A DNA stretch of 64,000 nt, from positions 806,001 to 870,000 of the forward strand of contig CAWBFA010000005.1 in assembly GCA_963788055.1 (NCBI GenBank). Direction: 5' to 3'. Below the pieces are notes generated by a model, which made no database searches, had not been told where the DNA came from, and worked only from the letters and a program-made list of their open reading frames with translations. This document shows positions 26,517 through 34,319 of the stretch, piece after piece (position 1 is the first letter of the stretch; the number at the start of each line of letters is the position of its first letter). The position numbers and the translations under genes are program-made. This DNA comes from JACCTU01 sp963788055. Its GTDB lineage: Bacteria; Actinomycetota; Thermoleophilia; Gaiellales; Gaiellaceae.

Positions 26517-27044
26517 CTAGGACGCAAGCTCGGCGAGCGCGGCGACCGTGCGCCAGTTCCGCACGGTGAGCGTCGTCGGTAGGCGACGCTTGGTGAGGGC
26601 CTCCATCAGCTTCGAGCGACCCTGTCCATTGGGAACGCTCACGTAGAGCTCCTTCCCGATCAGCGTCAGTTCGTCAGGGAGGTACGCCGAGAGGTCACCG
26701 AGTGAGAGGTCGCCCAGGCTGACCTTCTCCGCAAGGAAGCCGATCACCACCTTCGTCGGATCGTCGACCGCGTACGGGTTCCTCGAGACGACGCGCGCGA
26801 GCTCGGCGCCGGTCCGGATGACGACAGGGACCTCGTGGCTCGTCGCCTCGGCGATAGCTGCGCTCAGGGAAGGGCCGAGATCCTTGCCAGACCTCCCCTT
26901 TGGACTGAACACCACGTTCCCGCTCTGGAGGTACGTCTCGACGTCGCGGTGACCGAGCGACTCGACGATCGATCGAAGCGCGGGCATTGCGATGCGCTTG
27001 TTCGGCCCGATGTTGATCCCTCGGAGAAGAGCGACGACGCGCAT
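26517..27044 (-). CDS. DUF1697 family protein
   Basis: A 175-aa protein with the conserved DUF1697 N-terminus VALLRGINIGPNKRIAMPALRSI and VETYLQSGNVVF, and the C-terminal LTKRRLPTTLTVRNWRTV. The family is widespread in actinobacteria and its function is not established. Start ATG 27044 is chosen because the conserved block begins there. Confidence 0.9.
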   Translation of the reverse strand: MRVVALLRGINIGPNKRIAMPALRSIVESLGHRDVETYLQSGNVVFSPKGRSGKDLGPSLSAAIAEATSHEVPVVIRTGAELARVVSRNPYAVDDPTKVVIGFLAEKVSLGDLSLGDLSAYLPDELTLIGKELYVSVPNGQGRSKLMEALTKRRLPTTLTVRNWRTVAALAELAS

Positions 27045-27216
27045 GACGACAGTGTGACGCCGACGCCTCACACGCCGAAGTCAACCCCCTCCACCGGCGG
27101 ACCACGCATGAGCTCGCGCCGGAGGACCCCGAAACGCCCGGATTGCCCGACGGTTTGTGGCCTGCGGCTGTCGCGACCGTTGAGCTGCGGTCGTGCGACG
27201 ATCGTCAGTCGTACGT

Positions 27217-27825
27217 ATGGGCACAGTCGTTCTTCGTGGTGGTGTCGAGGTCGAGAATCCCCTCGAGTTGGCGCTCGAGTTCCTCGAGGCGTATTCGAGC
27301 TACGACGCCTACGAGTCCTCAGGCCCAGCGTCATTCGAAGAGAGCGACCTCAGGCTGGCTAACCGCGGCGGTGCCCGCATCTCGGCGGCTGAGATCGCAG
27401 CGATTCTCGAACGCCGTGGCGAGATCGAACGCGCCCTGCGCAAGATCGACCCTGATGCATCGTTGGCGAACGCGACGGGCTCGATCCCGTGGATCCCGCT
27501 GACGCGGCTCTTCGACGCGTTTGCGGACATCCGCGGAATCGGCTTCTCGAAGATGACAAAAGCGCTGCACAAGAAACGGCCGGCGCTAATCCCGATGCTC
27601 GACAGCGTCGTCCAGGCGTACCTGATTCAGGACGATCGCGGCATGCTTTCGTCGGGTTCATTCGGGGAGCGCTCCACCGCGCTCGTCCGCAGCTACAAAC
27701 GAGACCTGGATCGCAACCACTCGGCCCTGCGCGAGATCCAGCGAGAGCTCGCGAGTCGGACGCACCGGCTCACCGAGGTGCGAATCCTCGACCTTCTGAT
27801 CTGGTCCGTCTCAGGCGGGGTCTGA
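27217..27825 (+). CDS. DUF6308 family protein
   Basis: A 202-aa soluble protein: EFLEAYSSYDAYES, LRLANRGGARISAAEIAAIL, IRGIGFSKMTKALHKKRPALIPMLDSVV and TEVRILDLLIWS. The pattern of a helix-hairpin-like IGFSKMTKAL followed by KRPALIPMLDS is characteristic of this uncharacterised family. Start ATG 27217. The gene is followed closely by an alpha/beta hydrolase. Confidence 0.8.
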   Translation: MGTVVLRGGVEVENPLELALEFLEAYSSYDAYESSGPASFEESDLRLANRGGARISAAEIAAILERRGEIERALRKIDPDASLANATGSIPWIPLTRLFDAFADIRGIGFSKMTKALHKKRPALIPMLDSVVQAYLIQDDRGMLSSGSFGERSTALVRSYKRDLDRNHSALREIQRELASRTHRLTEVRILDLLIWSVSGGV

Positions 27826-27837
27826 AGGTGCCCGCGT
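27814..27837 (+). repeat. 24-bp dispersed repeat, copy 1
   Basis: This segment, spanning the end of the DUF6308 gene, matches 32516-32539 in 23 of 24 positions (shared core ggcggggtctgaaggtgcc). Confidence 0.5.
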
Positions 27838-28657
27838 GCTGCGTCGTGGAACCGATCCAGCGAGTCTGCGTCGCACAGACTCGCGCGTCGCAACGAGCGC
27901 CATGCGAAGCGCAGCCGCCGTGGACGGGCGCGCGGAAGGTCGACGTCGGCGGGTACGGCCTCTTCCTCCGCTGCAGTGGCTCCAGCGGCCGACCGTCGTG
28001 CTCGACAACGGTCGCGGCCAGACGACTGGACGCTGGGATCAGGTGCAGCCGCTCGTCGCGGCGGGAGCGCACGTCTGCGTGTACGACCGAGCGGGGCTCG
28101 GACAGAGCAACCCACGCCCGAGCGGCGTCCACCCGGACAACCCGCGCATGGTCGAGGAGCTGCGAACCCTGCTCCGGAACGCCGGGCTCAGCCCACCGTA
28201 CGTGCTCGGGGCCTGGTCGTTCGGCGGCATCAACGCTCACTACTACGCACGTCGCTATCCGACGGAGGTCGCGGGCGGAGTGCTGATCGACGCGCTCTGG
28301 GCACCGGCGGGCTGCCGCGGCCTCGACCATCCACTCGAGCCCGCCGACTGCACCGCCGCCGGGCAGCAGCTCGCGGGAGCCGGGCCTGTCTTCGGCGCCA
28401 AGCCGCTCATCGTGCTCGAGAACGCGCTCGCCACCGCTGCCGACTGGCAGGGGTACCAGCGGAGCCTCGCCTCGCTTTCGTCGCAAGTCCGGCACGTGCG
28501 GGCGGACCGTAGTGACCACTTCGGCTTCCTCTCGACACAAGCCGACCTGACCGCCGAGGCGGTCAAGCAGGTCGCGGCGGCGGCCCGGGAGCAGCGGCTG
28601 CTGCCCGGCTGCGCGAGTGTCTTCCCGCCGCTTGGCGGTACCTGCCTCGGCGGCTAA
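27828..28657 (+). CDS. Alpha/beta hydrolase, one frameshift near the N-terminus
   Basis: The N-terminal strand KVDVGGYGLFLRCSGS is in one frame; after a shift near 27985 the body continues PTVVLDNGRGQTTGRWDQV, CVYDRAGLGQSNPRPSGV, VLGAWSFGGINAHYYARRYP (nucleophile elbow GxSxG with AWSFGG) and a C-terminal ADRSDHFGFLS with the catalytic His. This is a typical small hydrolase of the prolyl-iminopeptidase-like superfamily. Substrate unknown. The exact start is uncertain. It borders the tRNA-Asp integration region. Confidence 0.78.
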
Positions 28658-29099
28658 CGTGGATGGCAGGCTGCGGGCAGAGCCCGGGGACAGTCCGCGG
28701 GCAGTCGAGTGAAACGGAAGCCCGAGCCTAATGGCCTCACGCCGCGGGAGTTACCCGCTGTGGCCGGGTTCGAGCGGGGATTCCCTGCGGATGTGCGCGG
28801 GATCACTGGAAGTCGGCGGTCGTCTCGGCCCAGACGGGCAACAAGAGATGCCCATTGGCAGGTTCTTTACGGGAGCGACGGGACTCGAACCCGCGACCTC
28901 CGGCGTGACAGGCCGTACCCGTTGACACCGGAAAACCCGGGAAGACCCGGGAAAACACTGGTTTCCTCCACGCGATCCGGGCGGGGTCGGCCGTGCGACC
29001 TCGCTCCGCTCCATCGCCGCCCGGGCGACGTTTGGGCCACTGACGGGCCACATGAAACGCCTCCCTAAGTCTGGGGGCCGGGCAGTAGGATCGGCGTGC
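28658..29099 (+). other. Non-coding stretch around the first attachment-like site
   Basis: Apart from the tRNA-Asp 3' copy at 28871-28915 I see no credible gene. At 29027-29052 the sequence gtttgggccactgacgggccac resembles 30371-30394, the end of the integrase fragment, so this stretch may be the worn flank of an older element. Confidence 0.45.
28871..28915 (-). repeat. tRNA-Asp 3'-half copy 1 (attachment-like site)
   Basis: Forty-five bases identical to the 3' half of the intact tRNA-Asp at 40055-40099 (acceptor 3' strand, T-arm, and anticodon arm through its loop), in the same orientation. It is the outermost of four such copies. Confidence 0.8.
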
Positions 29100-29816
29100 G
29101 TGAGCGAGGTCGTCGTGGTCACGGGGTCGTCAAGTGGTATCGGCCGGGCGGTCGCAGAGCAGTTCGCGAGCGACGGCGCGAGGGTCATCGTCAACTCGTC
29201 GCGCTCGGTCGAGGAGGGCGAGATGCTCGCCCGCTCGCTTCCGGCGGCCGTGTACGTGCAAGCCGACGTCTCCCGCGAGGAGGACGCCCGACGGCTGGTC
29301 GCGACCGCCCTCGAGCGGTTCGGACGCGTGGATGTCGTCGTCAACAACGCGGGCACGACTAGGCGCGTCCCCTTTGCGGACCTCCAGGGCGTCGACGAGG
29401 CGTTGTGGCAGCGGATTCTCGGCGTGAACCTGATGGGCCCCTGGTATCTCAGCCGTGCGGCGGTGCCTGCGTTGCGCGAGGTCAAGGGTGCGATCGTCAA
29501 CGTGGGCTCGGTCGCCGGGATCATCGCGGCTGGAAGCTCGCTCCCGTATGCCGTCTCGAAGGCGGCGCTGCACCACCTCACGCGGACGCTTGCGCAGGCA
29601 CTTGCTCCCGATGTGCGGGTGAACGCGGTCGCCCCGGGACTCGTGGATACGCCCTGGACGGCGGGCTGGGAGGCGAACGAGGCGGTTGTCGCTCGTACTC
29701 CGCTTGGTCGCGCGGCGACGCCCGAGGACATCGCGGACGCTGTCGTCTCGCTCGCTCGCACACCGTTTGCGACGGGCCAGGTCGTCGTCGTCGACGGTGG
29801 GCTGACCCTCACGTAA
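29100..29816 (+). CDS. SDR family oxidoreductase
   Basis: A 238-aa classical short-chain dehydrogenase: TGSSSGIGRAV cofactor motif, NNAGTTRR, catalytic Ser and YxxxK in GSSLPYAVSKAALHH, and ALAPDVRVNAVAPGLVDTPW. Arg/Ser after the second strand (NSSRSVEEGE) suggests NADP(H). Start GTG 29100 gives the conserved MSEVVVVTGSSSG. It is the only intact gene in the first module of the tRNA-Asp hotspot, so it may be element cargo. Confidence 0.9.
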   Translation: MSEVVVVTGSSSGIGRAVAEQFASDGARVIVNSSRSVEEGEMLARSLPAAVYVQADVSREEDARRLVATALERFGRVDVVVNNAGTTRRVPFADLQGVDEALWQRILGVNLMGPWYLSRAAVPALREVKGAIVNVGSVAGIIAAGSSLPYAVSKAALHHLTRTLAQALAPDVRVNAVAPGLVDTPWTAGWEANEAVVARTPLGRAATPEDIADAVVSLARTPFATGQVVVVDGGLTLT

Positions 29817-30061
29817 CCGAAAGGCAAATTGGGGAGTGGAAGGTGACCGTCGGCCGCAGGGCGTCGTTTGCCTAGACGAGAGTCCTTCGGCGTGACTACG
29901 AAAGCGCGGTTACCCCTGACTACGCGCAGATCGGATGACCCGGAGGTCGCAGTTCAATCCGCCCGCACTCGAAAGCCCAGGAACGAGGCGTCAGCAGGGG
30001 TGTGAAGGACGGCTCGCCTCGCGTCGGTCATGGAATCATCCCCGTCGCCGTGTCGTGCTAG

Positions 30062-30376
30062 ATCAATCTGTTCACCGCCGAGACATGGCCCGAGATCCGC
30101 GAGAACGCGAAGTTCGCCTTTACCGGACACCGCGAAGGCGCGCGGAACCGCGACACCGCGACGCGGCCGCGCCGGATCTACGACCTCCGCTCGACGTTCG
30201 CGTCTCACGCGCTCGCCGGGGGGGTGAGTCCGTTCGAGCTTGCCCGCGTGATGGGGACGAGCGTCCGCATGATCGAGCGCCACTACGGGATGCTTCTCGG
30301 CGGCGCGCACGTCGGGATCGCGCAGCGGCTCGACGCGCTCGAAACGGAACTCGCGGAAGCCGCGGACGGCGTTTAG
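30062..30376 (+). pseudogene. Tyrosine recombinase (integrase) C-terminal fragment
   Basis: Reads FTAETWPEIRENAKFAFTGH then IYDLRSTFASHALAGGVSPF and ARVMGTSVRMIERHYG up to TAG 30374-30376. This matches the C-terminal catalytic part of phage-type integrases: the second arginine motif (HxLR-like YDLRSTFA), the LGH-like VMGTS and the tyrosine nucleophile in ERHYG. A stop codon lies just upstream (TAG near 30059) and no N-terminal domain is present. It ends 81 bases before the second tRNA-Asp 3' copy, the expected place for an integrase beside attR. Confidence 0.8.
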
Positions 30377-30457
30377 GCCACTATCGGGCCACGGTTCCCG
30401 ACCGTCGCGCGCGCACCCGAAACGGGAAACGCGCACTACGCAGGGAGAAGATAGGAC

Positions 30458-30502
30458 GGGAGCGACGGGACTCGAACCCGCGACCTCCGGCGTGACAGGC
30501 CG
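30458..30502 (-). repeat. tRNA-Asp 3'-half copy 2 (attachment-like site)
   Basis: Identical over 45 bases to the tRNA-Asp 3' half at 40055-40099, same orientation. It lies 81 bases downstream of an integrase C-terminal fragment. Confidence 0.82.
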
Positions 30503-31053
30503 CGCCACCCGATCCACACCAAACGACGCGACCCGCCCGGATAGGCCGCAACCCGCACGGCTCCGCGGGTTGAGTCGCGTCGGCCGCATGACCAAGCGGC
30601 CCGCAACCAGGCGCTCGAGGAGACGTTTGGCACACGTTCGGCACACGACTCCGCACCGCCATAGCAAACGCGCAATCATGCGCGGCGGTGGCGATTCGCT
30701 TCCGCACGCCGACGTCGGAGCCCTTGATCGAGAGGCGCCCCGCGAGCTCGAGCACGACAGTCGAGCCGGCTTCGAGCAACGGAAACGCAGCAACCTCGAG
30801 CTCGTCGCGCACGCCGCACGGACCGCGCCTCATCTCGAACGACGAGCGGCGACCATGCTGCCGAGCGTCGTCTACTCGCCGCGATCGAGCCCGAGCTCGT
30901 CGTGCACGACGGACGGACCTACCTGCTTCGCCGTCTGCCGGCGTCCTCGGCGCCGGCGGCGAACGGGACGGCGGTCCGGCCGCACGTCTTGCCTCAGCGC
31001 GGCGTTCGGATCGCCTGAGGCGGAACCAGCTAGAGTCGATCCCGCCGTCCGGC
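30503..31053. other. Stretch without a firm gene, possible minus-strand fragment
   Basis: On the minus strand 30665-30833 reads RRGPCGVRDELEVAAFPLLE and then LELAGRLSIKGSDVGVRKR, which looks coding but is not bounded by a plausible start and I know no match. The plus strand at about 30860-30960 contains EPELVVHDGRTYLLRRLP, another short coding-like stretch. The region may hold decayed element genes. Confidence 0.3.
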
Positions 31054-31278
31054 CCAGTCCTGACGACTGAGCTCGCTGGGCTTGGCCGAGCTGATGAGGA
31101 GCGCGCCGAGGAGATCGTCGGCGTCTTCTTCAAAGCGATCAAGGACGGAGACTGGCGTGCCGCTGAGGCTCTCTTGACGCGCGTCTACGGACGGCCGCAG
31201 GAGAAGGTCGAGGTCGTGCGGCCCGAGACGCTCGAGCAGGGAGCGTGGGTCAGCAGCGGGTCAGCGGTAGCACGGTGA
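31054..31278 (+). CDS. Possible phage-type DUF5681-like fragment
   Basis: The last about 70 codons read EEIVGVFFKAIKDGDWRAAE, ALLTRVYGRPQEKVEVVRPE and a stop at 31276-31278. The GDWRAAEALLTRVYGRPQEKVE pattern resembles the C-terminal part of small phage terminase/DUF5681-like proteins that end with a similar RxYGKPK motif. No clear start is visible; the coordinate given is approximate. It fits an element origin for the module. Confidence 0.45.
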   Translation, partial: PVLTTELAGLGRADEERAEEIVGVFFKAIKDGDWRAAEALLTRVYGRPQEKVEVVRPETLEQGAWVSSGSAVAR

Positions 31279-31506
31279 AGTGATCGACCTCGTTCGCTCC
31301 ACGCCTCGTGTCGGACTGCAGCCCAATGGGGTGCCGCCCCCTCAGCGCCTTGCCGAGAGTGGGACTCAAACCGGGGCCCCATCCCGGGAGACTGGATCCA
31401 GCTCGAGCGACGCGACCCGCTAGGAAAACCCTCAGCTCCGATCCGCTAGGCACTCTCTTGCCCGCATCTTGCCTGCATCTAGGAGCGCCTTCCTATCGTC
31501 GCTGGC

Positions 31507-31743
31507 GTGGAGTCGATCGAGAAGGTGCTTCAGTGCGACTGCGGCTTCGAAGCCCGCGCCGAGGACGAGGACGGCCTCGTCGCCGAGGTCCAGCGACACG
31601 CGTGGGAGGCGCACGGCATGGCGCTCTCGCCCGACCAGGCGCTAATGCTCGCGTTTCGCGCCGAGCTGGACGCGACCGCACCGTCGCGCAAGCCCGTACG
31701 TGAAGCCCTCGACGATCCATCGCAAGACGTCATGTCTGACTGA
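31507..31743 (+). CDS. DUF1059 family small protein
   Basis: A 78-aa protein beginning at GTG 31507: VLQCDCGFEARAEDEDGLVAEVQRHAWEAHGM. The CxCGF and H..AH positions are the pattern of DUF1059, a small family possibly binding metal. Function not known. The region before it, 31279-31506, shows no gene. Confidence 0.8.
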   Translation: MESIEKVLQCDCGFEARAEDEDGLVAEVQRHAWEAHGMALSPDQALMLAFRAELDATAPSRKPVREALDDPSQDVMSD

Positions 31744-31831
31744 AAGGAGAACGGAATGAAACGGGCACAATTTGCGGTTCGTGTTGGTCTCATTGTGGGT
31801 CCGGCGCGGCCAGGGACTCAGAGGAGGCTTC

Positions 31832-32476
31832 ATGTCTAGTCGAGCAGTGGGCCGCCGGGCGCTCGTCGCGCTGGCCGCCGTCGTCGCAGCATGGCTGGTA
31901 GTCGGTGCCGGCGTAACGTCCGCGGGTCGGGTCGATCCGCCCGGTCACCAGGACGCCAACCAGTGCATCATCTCCTCCGGTGTGGACCTCAATGCGCTGT
32001 ATGGCGTCCCCGAGCAGTTCCGGAATCGCCTCTGCCCAGTGGTCAGCGCCGGAGAGCACTGGCGCATCTTTGGAATGTGGTTCACGGACGACGGTGTGGA
32101 CAGCGTCTACCCCGAGGGCTACGTGCCGTTGCGTCCGCTGCCAATCGAGGACTTCGTCGCGAAGTTCACGATGAAGGTCGTCATCGATGGCGGCACAGCT
32201 CAACAGAAGACCTACGTCTTCTCGGCAGCAGAGGCTTTGCGCACCGACATAACCCTCGACCAGCTCCTGCCCGGCAACCCGCCGTTCCCGATGGCGACGA
32301 CCATGCCGAGGCTGCAGCCTCTGAGCGTTGGCGACCACACGCTTCAGGTCATTTGGGTGCTCAGCGCTCAGCACTGCGACGGCCTTGCAGCGGTGGTCGA
32401 GGAGAACTGCTTGCCGGCCGGGGAACTCGACGTATCGGGCGTGAGGCCGATTACGACCACCACACCGGAGCACTAG
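31832..32476 (+). CDS. Exported protein of unknown function
   Basis: A 214-aa protein with a signal peptide (RRALVALAAVVAAWLVVGAG, Ala-Gly-Arg cleavage region) and four cysteines (NQCIIS, NRLCPV, QHCDGL, ENCLPAG) that could form disulphides. Internal features are SAGEHWRIFGMWFTDDGV and PLPIEDFVAKFTMKVVIDGG. Start ATG 31832 follows agaggaggc. I recognise no family. It is cargo of the largest tRNA-Asp module. Confidence 0.7.
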   Translation: MSSRAVGRRALVALAAVVAAWLVVGAGVTSAGRVDPPGHQDANQCIISSGVDLNALYGVPEQFRNRLCPVVSAGEHWRIFGMWFTDDGVDSVYPEGYVPLRPLPIEDFVAKFTMKVVIDGGTAQQKTYVFSAAEALRTDITLDQLLPGNPPFPMATTMPRLQPLSVGDHTLQVIWVLSAQHCDGLAAVVEENCLPAGELDVSGVRPITTTTPEH

Positions 32477-32487
32477 AAACAGGGCCA

Positions 32488-32517
32488 CCCGCTGGCGGCA
32501 CAGTGCCGCCCAGCGGG
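32488..32517 (+). terminator. Hairpin after the exported protein
   Basis: A 13-bp stem with one bulge (cccgctggcggca with tgccgcccagcggg) begins 12 bases after the stop codon. Confidence 0.65.
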
Positions 32518-32539
32518 CGGGGTCTGAAGGTGCCGGCGT
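32516..32539 (+). repeat. 24-bp dispersed repeat, copy 2
   Basis: Matches 27814-27837 in 23 of 24 positions. It directly abuts the terminator hairpin. The remainder of 32540-32854 holds no gene, only the promoter-like repeat at 32647-32689. Confidence 0.5.
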
Positions 32540-32646
32540 CATACGAACTCCAGGCCGGACCTTGGTGCTGCGGCGATGAAGCGAGCGACGACTTGTCTCA
32601 AGACAGGACGACCACCGCGGACCCGCTACGACCCGGCGCGGGCCTG

Positions 32647-32689
32647 GTGTAGCAGGCGTGTAGTCGGTCTTGTGCCTGTTCTGACAACG
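32647..32689. repeat. Promoter-like direct repeat, copy 1
   Basis: GTGTAGC-4-GTGTAGT (32647-32664) followed by cggtcttgtgcctgttctgacaac. It matches 33228-33270 over most positions, including the 11-bp heptamer period. No gene starts next to it on the minus strand. Confidence 0.55.
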
Positions 32690-32854
32690 CTCTTGCAGCG
32701 CCGGCGAAACGGAGTCGCTCGCCAACGCTCAGGCGACCGTGCCGTGGCGCCTGGCAGCTCGGCGGCCGCGGCCACGCACGCGTGGCGACAACGGAGAGTC
32801 GCGAGCGTTCGGGCCCGCGGCCGCCGAGCTGCGTACGTCCCGTCATGAACGCGC

Positions 32855-33208
32855 CTACGAGTGGGCGAGGCGGCGATTCCGAGCGAACACGACTGCGCCG
32901 CTCGCCAGCAGGAACAGGAGTGCGCCCGTGGCGGCGCCGACTCCACCGTCGACCCAATCGAAGCCATCGGACACCGTCCCGGTTGCAACGACCGGCAAGG
33001 TTCGTTCCCTCGGCAAGGAACGAATCGCGTTGTCGGGTGCGGAGACGGCGCCGTCGCTGATTCGGAGCTGCGGCTGGTATCCGTCCGGCCGAAGCGTCGA
33101 CGTCGGTCCGCGGTGTCCCTGCGGCGGGTCGGCCTGCGCGACCGGCACGACGAACGCCGCGGCTGCACACACGATCGTGACTGCCTTTGTGATCTGCCCG
33201 TGACTCAT
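32855..33208 (-). CDS. Small exported, C-terminally membrane-anchored protein
   Basis: A 117-aa protein: signal peptide (ITKAVTIVCAAAAFVVPVAQ-AD), a polar middle (STLRPDGYQPQLRISDGAV...DNAIRSLPRERTLPVV), then DGFDWVDGGVGAATGALLFLLASGAVVFARNRRLAHS, a membrane helix with a basic tail. The plan, including an acidic-aromatic FDW just before the helix, is the same as in the 21012 protein (FDWSAAAAGGIAA). Start ATG 33208 follows aaaaggagag. No named family known. Confidence 0.7.
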   Translation of the reverse strand: MSHGQITKAVTIVCAAAAFVVPVAQADPPQGHRGPTSTLRPDGYQPQLRISDGAVSAPDNAIRSLPRERTLPVVATGTVSDGFDWVDGGVGAATGALLFLLASGAVVFARNRRLAHS

Positions 33209-33227
33209 GTTCTCTCCTTTTCAGCTT

Positions 33228-33270
33228 GTGTAGTACGCGTGTAGTCGGACTGGTGTCCGCTCGGACAACG
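33228..33270. repeat. Promoter-like direct repeat, copy 2, upstream of the small anchored protein
   Basis: GTGTAGT-4-GTGTAGT (33228-33245; ACTACAC heptamers on the minus strand) precedes ATG 33208 by 19 bases. On the minus strand TTGTCC and TACACG about 19 bases apart could be -35 and -10. The unit also occurs at 32647-32689. Confidence 0.55.
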
Positions 33271-33352
33271 AGTTTGGCCCGACTTCCCGGCTGCCGTGCT
33301 GTTCCTGCGGCGCACGCCCTCCCTTCTGCTTCATTGGTCGTCACTCGTCTGG

Positions 33353-34222
33353 TCACATTCGGCTGTTCTCGCTCAGGAAGCGGAAGACAGCGCCCCTGGT
33401 TTGCCTGACGATGTCCGCCGGTGCCGTGGTGACGAGCTCGGAGCTGTGGAAGCTGGAGTCGAAGAGCGCAAGCTCTTTGGGCTCCTCGCCGGCATCGAAC
33501 ATCCTTCGCGCGTCCGCGGCGAACCGGACACTCGTGACTCCGGGCCGAAGTGGTGCCGTCCCGGGCAGCTGAATGTCCTTCGTGCCCGCGACGAACAGTT
33601 TCGGCTCGTCGATCTGCCTGAGCCGCGCCGGCGTCACGTCGTTTGCTCGCGTTTCCACGGTGTAGTACTTCGAGGGCCACTGCGGAGTCGCGAGCGACAC
33701 CACACCCGCAACATCCACTTCAGGCATGCGTGCCGCGCGCAAGACGGCGAGTCCACCCATGCTGGCTCCGATGAGGAAGAGCTTCTTCGCGCCTCGCGTC
33801 TCCATGAATCCAACCGCGGCCATCGCATCCCGCCAGTTCTTCCCGAACTCGACGGAGCCTTCGGAGCAGCCCTTGCTGTCGCAGAACCCCCGGAAGTTGA
33901 AGGTCAGGACCGTGTACCCCCGGCTGACGAGGGCGGGGACGAACCGCAGCCAGGTCTCCTGTGATGTCCCTTGGCTGAACCCGTGGGCGAGGATCACGCC
34001 GACGTCGCCGGTCCCCGACAGCCGCCCGACCAGCTCGACGCCGTCCGCGGCCGAGAATCGAACCGGGCGGTAGCGCGCGCTCTGTGACGACGCTCTCGGC
34101 GGCGAGGAGGCGGTCTCCGTCGCCGTCGCCTCAGCATCCGCTCGAGAGCTTCGCGGGCCGTCCGAGCAGGCGGTGGTCGCTGTAGCAAGCGAAGTCAGGG
34201 CGAGCGCGAGAACGAGTTTCAC
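33353..34222 (-). CDS. Alpha/beta hydrolase lipoprotein
   Basis: A 289-aa protein starting at GTG 34222 behind aaggaggccc. The N-terminus LVLALALTSLATATTACSD has a lipobox ending in Cys19, so it is probably a lipoprotein. The body is a dienelactone-hydrolase-like alpha/beta hydrolase: GVILAHGFSQGTSQETW, LTFNFRGFCDSKGCSEGS, FLIGASMGGLAVLRAA (nucleophile elbow GASMG), KLFVAGTKDIQLPG (acid) and LFDSSFHSSEL (His). Substrate unknown. It is divergent from the SARP-propeller gene 97 bases away. Confidence 0.85.
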   Translation of the reverse strand: MKLVLALALTSLATATTACSDGPRSSRADAEATATETASSPPRASSQSARYRPVRFSAADGVELVGRLSGTGDVGVILAHGFSQGTSQETWLRFVPALVSRGYTVLTFNFRGFCDSKGCSEGSVEFGKNWRDAMAAVGFMETRGAKKLFLIGASMGGLAVLRAARMPEVDVAGVVSLATPQWPSKYYTVETRANDVTPARLRQIDEPKLFVAGTKDIQLPGTAPLRPGVTSVRFAADARRMFDAGEEPKELALFDSSFHSSELVTTAPADIVRQTRGAVFRFLSENSRM

Positions 34223-34319
34223 GTGGGCCTCCTTGGGCGATGGCGAGCGCCAATCGTGCGCACGCGGCTCAAAAAACCGGCTGAAATCGCCTAACGTTTC
34301 GCTAAGAGAGGAGAGCGGC

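Noticed and set aside
31360..31400. T-arm-like sequence gtgggactcaaaccggg, a possible further tRNA remnant
   Set aside because: The loop is not canonical and no acceptor or anticodon arm accompanies it.
34281..34308. CTGAAAT, CTAACGT and CTAAGAG upstream of the membrane SARP, spaced 10 and 11 bp
   Set aside because: Only the first resembles the CTGAAAC heptamers, the spacing is uneven and the sequences differ, so an operator call is not supported.
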